Counted from the stretch's first letter, positions 7,826-17,095 are shown. The stretch is DNA of 64,000 nucleotides from Iodobacter violaceini (GCF_011601265.1 NZ_JAAOLX010000005.1:248001-312000); one strand, 5' to 3'. Numbers and translations are program-made. The notes: generated by a model from the letters alone, not told the origin.

Positions 7826-10326
7826 AACGTGCCTCATGGGGTAAACTCATTCCGTGGTTAATGATGGTACGTAACGATGTTGTTATGTGCAAAGATGGTT
7901 CATTGCTCGTTTGCTACGAAATAAAAGGGCAAGATATTGGCGGACTCACGGAAAGTGGTGAAGATGACTTATCGTCAATTAGCGATGCTGCATTTTCAGA
8001 GTTCAAAAACATGCCCATTACCATTTGGACGCATTTAAAAAGAAGGTATTTAAAAGGGATTTCAACAACAAGTTTTAGCAATCCAATCGCAAAAATGTTA
8101 GAAACTGAATTTAATACAGTTTTTGAAAATCTACATCCAAGATTTTCAAATCGACAATATTTATCCGTATTAATTTCTCCATCTGATCAAAGCTTCCTTA
8201 ATCGAATTAAAAATGCGGTTGGAAAAGATGAGCCTATCGCGGCCATTTTAACAGAAATGAAATCTATTTTTAACCCTGGAGAAACGCTTAAACAAGAAGT
8301 TTCTCACATTACCGAGTCAGTTCTTAAAATTGATGGGATGTTACGTAGTTTTGAACAAACATTAGAGCGTTCAACAGGTTTAAGACGCTTGCATGATAAG
8401 GAGCTCATCAACTATTTGGGCGGAACTATTTCTGCCAATGATTCGAACCAAATTAATTGGGCAATGGATGTTGTCGCGGGTGAATTACTGGACACAGCAT
8501 TACCAAACTCAACTCTGCAGGTTGCATCTGAGCATTTGGTTAATAGTAATGCTATGGATACAAAGTACATCACAGGTTTGACTGTTATTAAGGCGGTTAA
8601 ATCAACTCCATCAAAGTTAAACTGCTTATTAGGGATTAATGGAGAACTGGACTCCATTCAATTATTTAGAATAATCCCGCAATCAAAAGCAACAATGATT
8701 TCTAAACGTGCTCAGCAATTCTACAGTCTATCGAGTATTAATATAGGTGAGTATTTCAGGCTGGCAATGAAAGGGAAAAAAGGCAACCCTGACGACGTGC
8801 AACGAAATGCGCACAAAATGTCTTTAGTAGAAAAATGTAAAACTATTGAATCAAAAATTGACGCTGGCCATTTATACGGCTGGTACTCATCAATTATTTT
8901 ATGCAACGGCCCCACTCTTTTAGAGTCAAAAAGAGTGGCTACAGAAGTTCAAGAAAAATTAAAAAACTCATCTATTAATTCTATTTCAGAACAATTGCAT
9001 TTGCTTTCTGGGTACTCATCGTCCATCCCCGGCCAATGGCGTCAAGTGCAACGCTGGCTTTATCGCCCTATTTCAGCATTCTCTGACTTTGCTCCATTCA
9101 AAACAGTCAATCCTGGCTCTGCCAAGAATGACTATTTTTCCGAAAGCATGGACAAGCATTGCCCTGCCCTTGCAGAGCTACCGACCGAATATGGAGTCCC
9201 ATACAGGTTCAATTTTCATCTCGCAGATTTAGGCAATGCGATGGTGATTGGTCCATCTCGCACAGGTAAATCAACGCTACTTAATTTTTTACTGTCTCAA
9301 TTTGCAAAATACCATGGCCGTTTAATTATCTTTGATAAATCGTATAGCTGCTGGATCCCTACAATCCTACAGGGAGGCAAACATATTGACTTTCAACCTG
9401 GCAGCCAAAACCACTTAAATCCTTTGCTTATGCTGGATGATCCTGATGCCTGGCCATTTCTATCCAGTTGGATAGAAAAGCTCATTTGTGCACGAGGCTA
9501 CTCGCTTCAAGCTGATGATGAAATGGAAATCAACTCGTCAATGCGTCATTTAAAGGGATCAGGTAAAGACTCTTGGCGTCTACACGCTCTATGGCATTTT
9601 CTCCCATATCATTTACAAGCTGAGCTGGCCCCTTGGGTTGGAGATGGGCCATTAGCCTATGTATTTGATCATATGGATGATTCATTTGAGTTTGCCAATA
9701 TTACGTGCATGGAAATGGGCGAACTCCTTAAAGATGAAAGATCACGTAAGCCAGTAATGAGCTATGTATTTTATCGAATTGAGCGCGATATAAAATCCAC
9801 TCGAAGAAGCGTTATTTACCCGACAACTATCTATGTTGAAGAAGGTCATTACCTACTTTCTAATCCTGAATTCACTGCGGAATTTGACGTTTGGCTACGC
9901 GATATAGCCAAGAAATTAGGGCATGTCATCATCACAACCCAATCACTCGGCGAGTTGGCGAAATCAGCTGCATTTGAAGGAATTATAGATAATATTCCTA
10001 CAAGAATATTCTTACCAAATAAAAATATTGAATCCCATTTGAATCTATACAAAGGGGTATTTTTACTGAATGACAAACAAATCGAAATGATCAGGTCTGC
10101 CATTCCTAAACTAGAATATATTGTAATTCAAGGTGATATTACACGAAAAATATTACTGCCATTACCTCCTCGCGTTTTGGCCTGCTGCCGGTCTGATTTA
10201 AAAGCAATTAGTATATTTAATAAACACTGGAATAACGGCAAGCCAACCAATGAAAATTGGCAAGAGCGTTATATTGATGAAGTTTCTCATGTGAGTATTG
10301 AAGAAGAGGAAAGTGAATATGCGTAA
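7822..10326 (+). CDS. trbE: TrbE/VirB4-like secretion ATPase
   Basis: An 834-residue protein starting at GTG in a GTGA overlap with trbD. The N-terminal ~440 residues are VirB4-specific. The C-terminal half is a RecA-like ATPase with Walker A GPSRTGKS at ~477-484 and a Walker B-like IYVEEGHYLL near 669-678, where an acidic pair follows the hydrophobic strand. A glutamine-containing sensor TTQSLGELA follows. It drives pilus biogenesis together with TrbD and TrbB. Full length for the family; no disruption seen. Confidence 0.95.
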   Translation: MKRASWGKLIPWLMMVRNDVVMCKDGSLLVCYEIKGQDIGGLTESGEDDLSSISDAAFSEFKNMPITIWTHLKRRYLKGISTTSFSNPIAKMLETEFNTVFENLHPRFSNRQYLSVLISPSDQSFLNRIKNAVGKDEPIAAILTEMKSIFNPGETLKQEVSHITESVLKIDGMLRSFEQTLERSTGLRRLHDKELINYLGGTISANDSNQINWAMDVVAGELLDTALPNSTLQVASEHLVNSNAMDTKYITGLTVIKAVKSTPSKLNCLLGINGELDSIQLFRIIPQSKATMISKRAQQFYSLSSINIGEYFRLAMKGKKGNPDDVQRNAHKMSLVEKCKTIESKIDAGHLYGWYSSIILCNGPTLLESKRVATEVQEKLKNSSINSISEQLHLLSGYSSSIPGQWRQVQRWLYRPISAFSDFAPFKTVNPGSAKNDYFSESMDKHCPALAELPTEYGVPYRFNFHLADLGNAMVIGPSRTGKSTLLNFLLSQFAKYHGRLIIFDKSYSCWIPTILQGGKHIDFQPGSQNHLNPLLMLDDPDAWPFLSSWIEKLICARGYSLQADDEMEINSSMRHLKGSGKDSWRLHALWHFLPYHLQAELAPWVGDGPLAYVFDHMDDSFEFANITCMEMGELLKDERSRKPVMSYVFYRIERDIKSTRRSVIYPTTIYVEEGHYLLSNPEFTAEFDVWLRDIAKKLGHVIITTQSLGELAKSAAFEGIIDNIPTRIFLPNKNIESHLNLYKGVFLLNDKQIEMIRSAIPKLEYIVIQGDITRKILLPLPPRVLACCRSDLKAISIFNKHWNNGKPTNENWQERYIDEVSHVSIEEEESEYA

Positions 10327-11062
10327 ATATATTATTGCTTTTTTACTGGCATCAAGCATTAGTAATGCTTGCTACGCATATGCTTATGCGCTGGAATTCA
10401 CGCAATGGCTAAACAATTTCGAGCTTGTGACGTCAAACTTATCTCAAGCAGAATTAGTGGCCGTTCAAGCAAAAGAATACGCACTACAGTTAGAGCAACA
10501 AATTGAACGAATAAAAAACATGGCGAATGTGCCAAGAGATGTGATCCAGAAGCAATTACAACCCTATATTAGAACAGCCGAAAAAATCAGGGAATTGCGT
10601 GATCATATTCAATCTTTCAAACGCTCTGTTGAAGATGTAAGAACCGTGTATACACGACGTATTGAAGAAATGAAAAACTTGAATTTAAATCCTGAAGAAT
10701 ATATGCGAGCTGAGATAAATCTTGCAAAGGTCCGAGGTGGAGAATACAAAAAATCTCTTGATGAAGACATGATCTCTTTAGGCCGTGTAGCGGAAGAAGC
10801 CCAAGGTCTACAAGAGTCACGTTCTCAAATAGAAGGAATTGATGGGAACTTAAAAGGATTTAAAGTCCTAGCACAACAAAGCCATATGTTAGCGTCCATT
10901 ATGATGGACGTAAAATCCAGTGTAATTAAAGCTAATTCGTTGAGTAATGAAAAAGCAATCAATGAAATAAGCAATGAAGAACGTGACAATATGATGAGAG
11001 AGCTAAGAATAAAGAAAAACAATGAAGAGCGTGAAAAAATAAAAAAATCTTTCAAATTGTAG
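10319..11062 (+). CDS. trbJ: TrbJ/VirB5-like transfer protein
   Basis: A 247-residue exported protein: MRKYIIAFLLASSISNACYAYAYA is a signal peptide, and the rest is almost wholly helical and charged (long coiled coil around 40-110 and 190-247). TrbJ/VirB5 proteins are minor components at the pilus tip or help entry exclusion. The ATG at 10319 sits inside the end of trbE, preceded by GAGGAAAG; an upstream ATG at 10298 is less likely because it would disturb the signal peptide. Confidence 0.82.
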   Translation: MRKYIIAFLLASSISNACYAYAYALEFTQWLNNFELVTSNLSQAELVAVQAKEYALQLEQQIERIKNMANVPRDVIQKQLQPYIRTAEKIRELRDHIQSFKRSVEDVRTVYTRRIEEMKNLNLNPEEYMRAEINLAKVRGGEYKKSLDEDMISLGRVAEEAQGLQESRSQIEGIDGNLKGFKVLAQQSHMLASIMMDVKSSVIKANSLSNEKAINEISNEERDNMMRELRIKKNNEEREKIKKSFKL

Positions 11063-11086
11063 CATGACCAATTCTTGGAGTTAGTC

Positions 11087-11338
11087 GTGATTAAAAAATT
11101 TATGATTCGTCGCTTTAAAATAAGTAGCTCTGAATTTGAAGAAATAAAAATATTAGCAAACATTAAAGATAAAAACGAAAGAACACTTGCTCTATCTGTT
11201 CATGAAGTAAAAAGTAAAAATTTCAAGCTTGCTTATATTTTTTACTCCATATTCACAAGGCATAAAAACCTTGTTGTTTTTGGAACGCTTATTATTTTAT
11301 TGCAACTATATATTTTTATAAAAAGAGTGTTTTTATGA
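11087..11338 (+). CDS. Small membrane protein between trbJ and trbL
   Basis: An 83-residue protein if begun at the GTG at 11087, which has GGAG six bases upstream; a TTG at 11075 would add four residues. The N-terminal half is basic and helical, and the C-terminal end is a single hydrophobic segment (NLVVFGTLIILLQLYIFI) ending in KRVFL. Position matches TrbK in some trb operons (an entry-exclusion lipoprotein), but there is no lipobox, so I do not call it TrbK. Its stop overlaps the trbL start in ATGA. Probably a structural or exclusion partner of the secretion channel. Confidence 0.7.
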   Translation: MIKKFMIRRFKISSSEFEEIKILANIKDKNERTLALSVHEVKSKNFKLAYIFYSIFTRHKNLVVFGTLIILLQLYIFIKRVFL

Positions 11339-12270
11339 CAACTGGTGCAATGGATTACGCTGCGATACTTAAGCAATTAAGCCTTTCAATTATCAGTGAA
11401 TCAGAGAAATTCTCTACTGTATTTATTTTAAATGGACAAGAATTTTTGGCCATCCTTTTATTTTCTGTGATCGTATTTAATGCCCTTGAAATTGCATTGG
11501 GTGGTGGGATGGATGCATTTGTTGAGTTGATTGTCACTGTAATACAGGCATGCGTTGTTTTATCACTCATTATGAATTATCAGTCCGCTGTAATTGATAG
11601 TATCACTTCCATATTTAACGGCCTGCAACTTGCCGCGACCGGGGGGCAAAGTGGCGATGCAGCAATGGAATCTATTGTTAATTTATTAACATCAACATCT
11701 GGAAAACTATATGTGCAGCTACTTGATAACACCAAAAACAGCCTTCTTTCATGGAAATCACTCATTCCAGGTGTTGCTGCTGCTCACATGCAGGAAGGAC
11801 TTGTTGGGTTATTGTATATAACCATTGCATCGATATTACTTATGCTCTCCGCAATTGTTGTGATGTGGTATTGGACATTAGGATCCTTATTGCTAGGAAT
11901 TTCACTGGCATTCGGTCCATTAATGATTCCATCAATTATTCATGAACGTGTCAGTTTTATATTTGATGGTTGGTTTAAATATACTATTGGAGCAGGATTC
12001 CTAAAATTAGTTGCTATTGTTGTTATTACAATAACAGCAAACGTATTAATTTCAATGCAATCTCATTTGGAAATAAACATCACGAATGGTGATGCATTGC
12101 CAATTCAAGCATCCATGACCGCTGTACTGCTAGCACTTACGGTTTTATTCCTTTGCATGCAAATACCTGACATTGCATCCGGTTTATTAAGCGGTGCAAC
12201 AAAAGGAGCAAAAGGCTCTCTTCCAGGCGCAGGCCTGGCAAAAAACGTATTAAAGAGCGTAAAGCTCTAA
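11335..12270 (+). CDS. trbL: TrbL/VirB6-like polytopic inner-membrane protein
   Basis: A 311-residue protein with at least five hydrophobic segments. The central block (LLYITIASILLMLSAIVVMWYWTLGSLLLGISLAFGPLMIP) is typical of TrbL/VirB6, which forms part of the inner-membrane channel for conjugative DNA. The C-terminus is a glycine-rich, basic tail (GATKGAKGSLPGAGLAKN). It begins in the end of the preceding gene and closes this first block of secretion genes. Confidence 0.88.
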   Translation: MTTGAMDYAAILKQLSLSIISESEKFSTVFILNGQEFLAILLFSVIVFNALEIALGGGMDAFVELIVTVIQACVVLSLIMNYQSAVIDSITSIFNGLQLAATGGQSGDAAMESIVNLLTSTSGKLYVQLLDNTKNSLLSWKSLIPGVAAAHMQEGLVGLLYITIASILLMLSAIVVMWYWTLGSLLLGISLAFGPLMIPSIIHERVSFIFDGWFKYTIGAGFLKLVAIVVITITANVLISMQSHLEINITNGDALPIQASMTAVLLALTVLFLCMQIPDIASGLLSGATKGAKGSLPGAGLAKNVLKSVKL

Positions 12271-12311
12271 TTTAGTAAACATAACCAATAGCTCAACCCA
12301 AGGAGACTGAA

Positions 12312-13196
12312 ATGAACTCGAATGAAAACTTAAATCCAGAATTAGGCACTGAAGATGCTCCTCTTTCAGCAGAAAACCAGCTAATCGAAGAATCTAATGC
12401 GAGCCCGGTAAGCACAGCTGCAGATGCCACCACACCTGAAAACAATGCCGCTACGGTGATGAGCCGAGCACAGCAGAAGGAAGTAAGGGCGCTGGAGCGC
12501 CGAAGACAGGGGAAGGTAAGAGCAGAACGACTTGCCGAAACAAACACGACTATTCGTGAAAATTGGTTAAGCCGAATCAAAGGCGCTGTTGGCCGCATGC
12601 AAAGAGATTTGCCCAGTCAGCCTCTCCAACACTTATTCAACCAAACATTCTACGTAAACTCCAAAAATGTTTTTTTCATTGGAACATATGGCCCGGCTAT
12701 TTTACCGGCAAAAGATATCGAACTGGTCGTATCCATCATCAATGGCTGGATTGATGAGTTTGAAATTGAAATTACCAACCTACACGCCCCTATCAAAAAG
12801 CTCCTCGAAACTCTTCGTAGCAAGCAGGTAGACAGCGTGTCAAAAGCCGACCGGCTAATTGAAGTTTCGTATCCAAGCGAAGATTCAGAAGAAGTGATCA
12901 TCACCAGCCCGATGGCCACAGCTTACCTTCGGTTGTTATGGCGAATCGAAGAGTATCTTTTTGATTTAAATGTCTTAATGTTGAATCGTTTTAAAACTCA
13001 AAAAGAGTATAACCAGTCATTTTATAAAACAAAAATAAAATTAAGAAAGTTATCCATTGATATTCGGAAGCAAGCAATAAGCGTACAGCAGAAGTACACT
13101 GCTCAGCAAAAACATAATAAAGAGCTATTAGACATTGCTGCGGATCTTGATCCGCAAAAAAATGCCGAACCAGATTTGGAATTAAGCGAAGCCTAA
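12312..13196 (+). CDS. ICE-type conserved protein, possibly DUF1845/PFL_4669-like
   Basis: A 294-residue soluble protein. Residues 1-75 are low-complexity and charged (many E, N, A, then RAQQKEVRALERRRQGKVRAER). The middle has QTFYVNSKNVFFIGTYGPAILP and a segment beginning ITSPMATAYLRLLWRIEEYL, which resemble the DUF1845 family of ICE proteins by pattern. The C-terminus is helical and polar. A good AGGAGA ribosome site precedes the ATG. It follows trbL by 41 bp, so it may be co-transcribed. Function unknown; the family link is by eye only. Confidence 0.6.
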   Translation: MNSNENLNPELGTEDAPLSAENQLIEESNASPVSTAADATTPENNAATVMSRAQQKEVRALERRRQGKVRAERLAETNTTIRENWLSRIKGAVGRMQRDLPSQPLQHLFNQTFYVNSKNVFFIGTYGPAILPAKDIELVVSIINGWIDEFEIEITNLHAPIKKLLETLRSKQVDSVSKADRLIEVSYPSEDSEEVIITSPMATAYLRLLWRIEEYLFDLNVLMLNRFKTQKEYNQSFYKTKIKLRKLSIDIRKQAISVQQKYTAQQKHNKELLDIAADLDPQKNAEPDLELSEA

Positions 13197-13205
13197 TTTA
13201 AACGA

Positions 13206-13239
13206 AAGTGATTGTTCATAACTTATTGAACAATCACTT
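13206..13239 (+). terminator. Perfect 13-bp hairpin after the first transfer block
   Basis: Arms 13206-13218 and 13227-13239 are perfectly complementary around an 8-base loop, ten bases after the stop of the preceding gene. There is no proper T-run, so it may be a weak terminator or an mRNA 3'-end stabiliser. Confidence 0.55.
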
Positions 13240-13284
13240 CAATCTTTAAAAAAATCCTGTTGATAACATAGAGTGTTAGCGATC

Positions 13285-14040
13285 ATGAACCTAAAAAATA
13301 TTGTAGAAATATTTAAATATAATTATTCTTATATTAAGGCCTGCAGTATTTTAGGCATCCTAACCCTTCCCTATGGTTTATATATCGGCCTCAGCCTAAG
13401 CCATCTCACCGTATGGTTAAGTTATTTATTATTATTTTCATCTGGAGGGTTAATACTCAATAACGCAATAAAAACACGAATTTCTAATTTAAGAAAACGT
13501 ATTGAAACTAGCTCCCCTGTTTCATGGGACGTAGCCCTCAACAACGTAAAAATTGGTGAAATTAGTGATGAAAAATATGCCTATATTTGTTTAAAAACCT
13601 CAACTGACAAAAAGATATATATTGCTCAATTTTTAAATGCTCTTTGGGTTTGGTTATTAAAAATTAACGATTTTATTTTTACTATACCTGTCGCTATTTT
13701 TTGGATGTTATTCATATTCGCTATATTTGAACCGGATACTTTGCTAAACATATTCTCCAATTTTAGTAAGGAATCTTTAGCATTCCAACCTTATAGTCAC
13801 TTTGCGAATCTGTGCTATAGCTGGTTAGTTTTATATATGACTTTTACTGGCATAACCATATTTCTTGGCCATCAGCCTAGAGGCTTCATTAATCATTTTT
13901 CGAATCAAAAAAATAAATCAATTCGAGAATACTTAGGCATAGCCGCTGAAGGAACTCTTATATTAAGGAGTTTTAGCTATACCGAAACTAATGCTGATTC
14001 TCAGTCAGGCGTTTATTCAGAAATTCGGTTTAGTCATTAA
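13285..14040 (+). CDS. Inner-membrane protein of unknown function
   Basis: About 251 residues from the ATG at 13285 (a GTG at 13273 is possible; neither has a strong ribosome site). Two hydrophobic hairpins are visible: residues ~17-60 (ACSILGILTLPYGLYIGLSL and LTVWLSYLLLFSSGGLIL) and ~130-200 (FIFTIPVAIFWMLFIFAIF; LCYSWLVLYMTFTGITIFLG). Between and after them are soluble parts. I do not recognise a family. It lies between the transfer block and a helicase gene on the same strand, so a role in conjugation is possible but unproven. Confidence 0.7.
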   Translation: MNLKNIVEIFKYNYSYIKACSILGILTLPYGLYIGLSLSHLTVWLSYLLLFSSGGLILNNAIKTRISNLRKRIETSSPVSWDVALNNVKIGEISDEKYAYICLKTSTDKKIYIAQFLNALWVWLLKINDFIFTIPVAIFWMLFIFAIFEPDTLLNIFSNFSKESLAFQPYSHFANLCYSWLVLYMTFTGITIFLGHQPRGFINHFSNQKNKSIREYLGIAAEGTLILRSFSYTETNADSQSGVYSEIRFSH

Positions 14041-14094
14041 GAAATTAACACAGATTTACTTATTGTTTTGAACTTCACTTCACCAGTGGCTAAA

Positions 14095-14119
14095 GAGCAG
14101 CCAATTATATTGGCTGCTC
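14095..14119 (+). terminator. Hairpin between membrane protein and helicase genes
   Basis: Perfect 11-bp stem (GAGCAGCCAAT with ATTGGCTGCTC) around TAT, 55 bp after the previous stop and 37 bp before the helicase. Weak T content follows 13 bases later. Probably a terminator or attenuator. Confidence 0.5.
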
Positions 14120-14156
14120 AGCGCTTCTTAGTTTTATTATAGCGACCAAACTCATC

Positions 14157-15860
14157 ATGCTAAATATCAACCAAGAACAAGCTATTCATTCATCAGGTAA
14201 TTTGGCGGTTTTTGCATGCCCTGGGTCAGGAAAAACACGAACGCTAATTGAAAAGGCAGCACACTTAATTAGCCCAGATCATGATGATCGCATTCTCATC
14301 GTTACTTTCACAAAGAAGGCAGCAGGCGAAATCAAAGAGCGGATTAATAAAAAAATCGGCCCTCTTTCATCACGCATATCTGTTGGCACATTTCACTCAG
14401 TATGCAAACAACAACTTGAAAAGGGGCTTAATAAGAAATTTAATTTGGTAACTGGCAGTAAATTAATAGCATTAGTCAAAAGGGCAATGAAACAAGCCGA
14501 TTTTGAAGGCAAGGCCGATGATGCTCTGCAAAAAATTGATGCTGCTAAATGCAGCATTACTGCCCCAACGGATGCTGCCATAAATGATTTGTTTGAAGCT
14601 TACCAAGAGTTGCTGCGACGTGATGGCAAGCATGATATGCACGACCTCATTTTAGATGCCGTGGCTGAAATGAAAGCAGGCCGACTCCGGCCATTTGGGC
14701 ATAAATGGATTTTTGTTGACGAATTTCAGGATACTGATCACGTTCAATTCGAATGGTTAAAACTGCATAGAAACCCTAGCCGTTCTATCACGGTTGTCGG
14801 GGATGATGACCAGTGCATCTACGGCTGGCGCAATGCTCTGGGGTTTCAAGGTATGGAGCGCTTCGTTAACGAGTTTCAAGCTGAAGTTGTCACACTTGGT
14901 ATAAATTATCGGTCTTATAGAGAGATCGTATTCCCATCGGCTTGCCTCATTAATCTTAACCAGGACAGGATGCTAAAGGCTCTTGACCCGGCAAGGGGAA
15001 GAGGCGGACGTATTGCATGCAATCGGTTTTCGACAGATCAAGATGAGGCTGAAGCTTTAGCAAATGCAGCCACCCAAGCCCCTTCTGAATGGGCCGTCTT
15101 GGCTCGAACAAATATGGCGCTTGATGTTATTGAGTTAGAGCTTACTGCCCGCCAGATCCCTTATACACGCCACGGCGGGAGTGGCGTTTGGTCCAAGCTT
15201 GCAACGCAAGTTTTACTAGATCTATTGCAAAGTATTTCACGGCAATCTAACGGAGGATATGACTCTCTACTTCACTGGATGGGGGTTCCTGAGCATGAGC
15301 TATCTCAACTACATCAGCATGGCCAGGTTAGCTACGTTGGTGCCAGCTATCCAGATGGTGATGCCATAAGTGCCTCAACGAAGAAGACAATAAATAATCT
15401 GGCCATTAAGTTTCTCGATTGGCAAAATCTAGCCAAAAACAAGCGGGAAGAATTACTGCTTATTGGGGTATCTGAATTTCTAATGCCTGCAGCCAGTACT
15501 TGGGATAAAGAAATACTCGCTCGAGCAATCTCGGTGCTACAGCGCTTGAAAGGTTCAATATCACAGCGGATCGCCCTCGTTCAGCGAAAACAAGAAGAAG
15601 ATATTGAAGGAGTCGGACTTTTCACAATGCATGCAAGCAAAGGGTTAGAGTTTCCCAATGTCTGGATCATTCGAGCAGAAGAAGAAGTTATCCCTAGCGA
15701 AAGATCTCCAGAAAGCGAAGAGCGACGACTCATGTACGTCGCAATGACACGAGCTCAGAATAGGCTTGTTATTTCCGCAACATCACTAAATAAGCCTAGT
15801 CGGTTTATTTCAGAAGCAGGCCTTTCCATGCCCAAAGTCGGCTCCCCAATTAATCTCTAA
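14157..15860 (+). CDS. UvrD/Rep-type superfamily 1 DNA helicase
   Basis: A 567-residue SF1A helicase. Motif Q and Walker A (NINQEQAIHSSGNLAVFACPGSGKTRTLIEKA) are at the N-terminus. Then come motif Ia/Ib (TFTKKAAGEIKERI, GTFHSVCK), Walker B FVDEFQDTD, motif III VVGDDDQCIYGWRNA, motif V FTMHASKGLEFPNVWII and motif VI RRLMYVAMTRAQ. It is shorter than UvrD (~720 residues), so the 1B/2B insertions are reduced. Such helicases in ICEs may help DNA processing, replication or defence. It is flanked by hairpins on both sides, suggesting its own transcript. Confidence 0.92.
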   Translation: MLNINQEQAIHSSGNLAVFACPGSGKTRTLIEKAAHLISPDHDDRILIVTFTKKAAGEIKERINKKIGPLSSRISVGTFHSVCKQQLEKGLNKKFNLVTGSKLIALVKRAMKQADFEGKADDALQKIDAAKCSITAPTDAAINDLFEAYQELLRRDGKHDMHDLILDAVAEMKAGRLRPFGHKWIFVDEFQDTDHVQFEWLKLHRNPSRSITVVGDDDQCIYGWRNALGFQGMERFVNEFQAEVVTLGINYRSYREIVFPSACLINLNQDRMLKALDPARGRGGRIACNRFSTDQDEAEALANAATQAPSEWAVLARTNMALDVIELELTARQIPYTRHGGSGVWSKLATQVLLDLLQSISRQSNGGYDSLLHWMGVPEHELSQLHQHGQVSYVGASYPDGDAISASTKKTINNLAIKFLDWQNLAKNKREELLLIGVSEFLMPAASTWDKEILARAISVLQRLKGSISQRIALVQRKQEEDIEGVGLFTMHASKGLEFPNVWIIRAEEEVIPSERSPESEERRLMYVAMTRAQNRLVISATSLNKPSRFISEAGLSMPKVGSPINL

Positions 15861-15905
15861 CTATCAATTTCTCCCGGATACAGTAGGGCTAATTTTTAAC
15901 TACTG

Positions 15906-15954
15906 AAAACCAGCTCTGGTAGCAGAACAATGCACCTACCTAAGCTGGTTTTTA
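15906..15954 (+). terminator. Rho-independent terminator after the helicase gene
   Basis: Outer stem AAAACCAGCT/AGCTGGTTTT (15906-15915 with 15943-15952) and an inner stem GGTAG/CTACC, followed by TTTTT. Located 46 bp after the helicase stop. Confidence 0.75.
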
Positions 15955-16177
15955 TATCTATATCGATTGTCTTTCACCTGCCCTCTCCTTTCCTTTGGCT
16001 AAATCGCTCAATTCCTAAATAAAATATAATGCGTCTTATCCATATACGACATTTTCATTAAACAACTTGCAGATGAAACTCCAGGAAAATTTAAACGTTC
16101 CTTAGAATATCCTCTCGCATGTAGCACATCCGTTTTTCAATGCATAACTATCGGCACAGCGCCCTACCTTATAAAAT

Positions 16178-16263
16178 ACTACGTCATTACTACGTATATC
16201 AATAATCACTAAAGAAGGGATTCCTGTTAATTACTACGTAAAGTTAACGTAGTAATTAACAGG
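16178..16263. repeat. TACTACGT repeat locus R1
   Basis: Four copies: TACTACGT at 16178-16185 and 16189-16196 (same strand, starts 11 bp apart), then TACTACGT at 16232-16239 and its inverse ACGTAGTA at 16247-16254 with a 7-bp spacer AAAGTTA. The inverted pair is the core of a perfect palindrome with 17-base arms (16223-16239 and 16247-16263; arm CCTGTTAATTACTACGT). Confidence 0.9.
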
Positions 16264-16370
16264 CAGTGCCTTAAGCTTCTTCATTTGCAATGATAAATTT
16301 CGATATAAAATACTGGACACTTTGCAAATCCTATTGAATAATCAAGATTCATCAGCTTTTATCGTAATGA

Positions 16371-16402
16371 CACGCGAACTGAACGTGAGCTAAAACGCAG
16401 TA
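16371..16402 (+). repeat. Short shared upstream motif, copy 1
   Basis: Contains GCGAACTGAAC followed by GAGCT, AAAC and CAGT at fixed spacing. The second copy at 58096-58127 differs at about five positions. Both lie a few hundred bases upstream of genes with the structured leader. Confidence 0.6.
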
Positions 16403-16473
16403 CCATTAGCCCTTTTAGGCTTAACCCATTCGTATTCAAACGAAATTGATGTACTCCACACAAGCTTTACCTT

Positions 16474-16503
16474 AAAAAAGGACGCCGCATAGCGTCCTTT
16501 TTT
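16474..16503. terminator. Bidirectional rho-independent terminator
   Basis: Stem GGACGC/GCGTCC flanked by six A and six T (16474-16485 with 16492-16503), loop CGCATA. No annotated gene ends directly before it on the plus strand. Confidence 0.8.
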
Positions 16504-16607
16504 ATTATCAAATCTTAAGATATTTTGGTTTATGTCTTGCAAGAATATTGCACGGCAAATCAGATATTCAATTTTTATTAATTAACCACATAAAAATCAT
16601 GAAATGG

Positions 16608-16632
16608 TGACGCCAAGTGGCGTCATTTTTTT
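16608..16632 (+). terminator. Rho-independent terminator upstream of the DUF5710-like gene
   Basis: Stem TGACGCC/GGCGTCA (16608-16614, 16619-16625) with loop AAGT, followed by seven T. It lies ~100 bp before the start of the next gene and could also act as a leader attenuator. Confidence 0.7.
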
Positions 16633-16675
16633 GTGCCTTTTATGCAGCCTTTCATTCAGGAAACAACATTTTTCA

Positions 16676-16728
16676 CCCAAGCGGGCCCCCCCGCTTGGTG
16701 GGGCTCCGCTCACCACGGAGCTTTTAAA
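16676..16728 (+). promoter_or_regulatory. Structured 5' leader, DUF5710-like gene
   Basis: Contains a GC-rich hairpin (AAGCGGG with CCCGCTT) and a following stem that includes GCTCCG/CGGAGC and holds the GGAG ribosome site (16717-16720). It is the most divergent member of the leader family seen upstream of seven genes at 53.6-60 kb. Confidence 0.55.
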
Positions 16729-17046
16729 ATGCGCAGTCATAATCAATCCAATGCCTATGCCAGTACCATGCGTAAAAATGGCCATGGTCAGGCGGCTACA
16801 CAATTTCTTGCCTCAGAACACAAACGACATTTACAAAACTCGCTTGTCTCCGGCGTCGCTTACAAAACCTACATTGATGTCCCATACGTAGATAAAGAGC
16901 AAGCAAAAGCATTTGGTGCTCAAGCAGAAAAAATTGGAGCGCAATGGCGCTGGTTTATTCCTGCTTGGAAGCCATTAAAAAACTTTATTAAATGGATGAA
17001 ACCTGAAGCCGTCGAGTCATTTTCGCGGAATGGCATTTCAATCTAA
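16729..17046 (+). CDS. Small protein with a DUF5710-like domain
   Basis: A 105-residue protein from MRSHNQSNAYAS; GGAG lies 8 bases upstream of the ATG, which decides this start over longer in-frame readings. Residues ~47-98 (TYIDVPYVDKEQAKAFGA, WRWFIPAWKPLKNFIKWM) match the pattern of the DUF5710 domain found in many plasmid and ICE proteins, often next to DNA-processing domains: an IDVPY strand, an AKAFGA helix, and a WxWFIP strand. The N-terminus is polar. Function unknown. It has the element's structured leader and a terminator right after it, so it is a single-gene unit. Confidence 0.75.
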   Translation: MRSHNQSNAYASTMRKNGHGQAATQFLASEHKRHLQNSLVSGVAYKTYIDVPYVDKEQAKAFGAQAEKIGAQWRWFIPAWKPLKNFIKWMKPEAVESFSRNGISI

Positions 17047-17051
17047 ATCAC

Positions 17052-17095
17052 ATGAGCCTCCTTCATTTTATGAATGGAGGCTCATTTTTATTAAG
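17052..17095 (+). terminator. Rho-independent terminator after the DUF5710-like gene
   Basis: Stem TGAGCCTCC/GGAGGCTCA with additional inner pairs (TTCAT/ATGAA), followed by TTTTTATT. Confidence 0.85.

Larger units (their letters stand above)
15955..16675. other. Gene-less region with repeat locus R1 and two terminators
   Basis: About 720 bp with no convincing gene on either strand. It holds the TACTACGT repeat locus R1 (16178-16263), a short motif shared with the region upstream of the DUF932 gene (16371-16402), and two rho-independent terminators (16474-16503 and 16608-16632). A short untranslated transcript ending at 16503 is possible, but I see no clear promoter. Confidence 0.6.
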
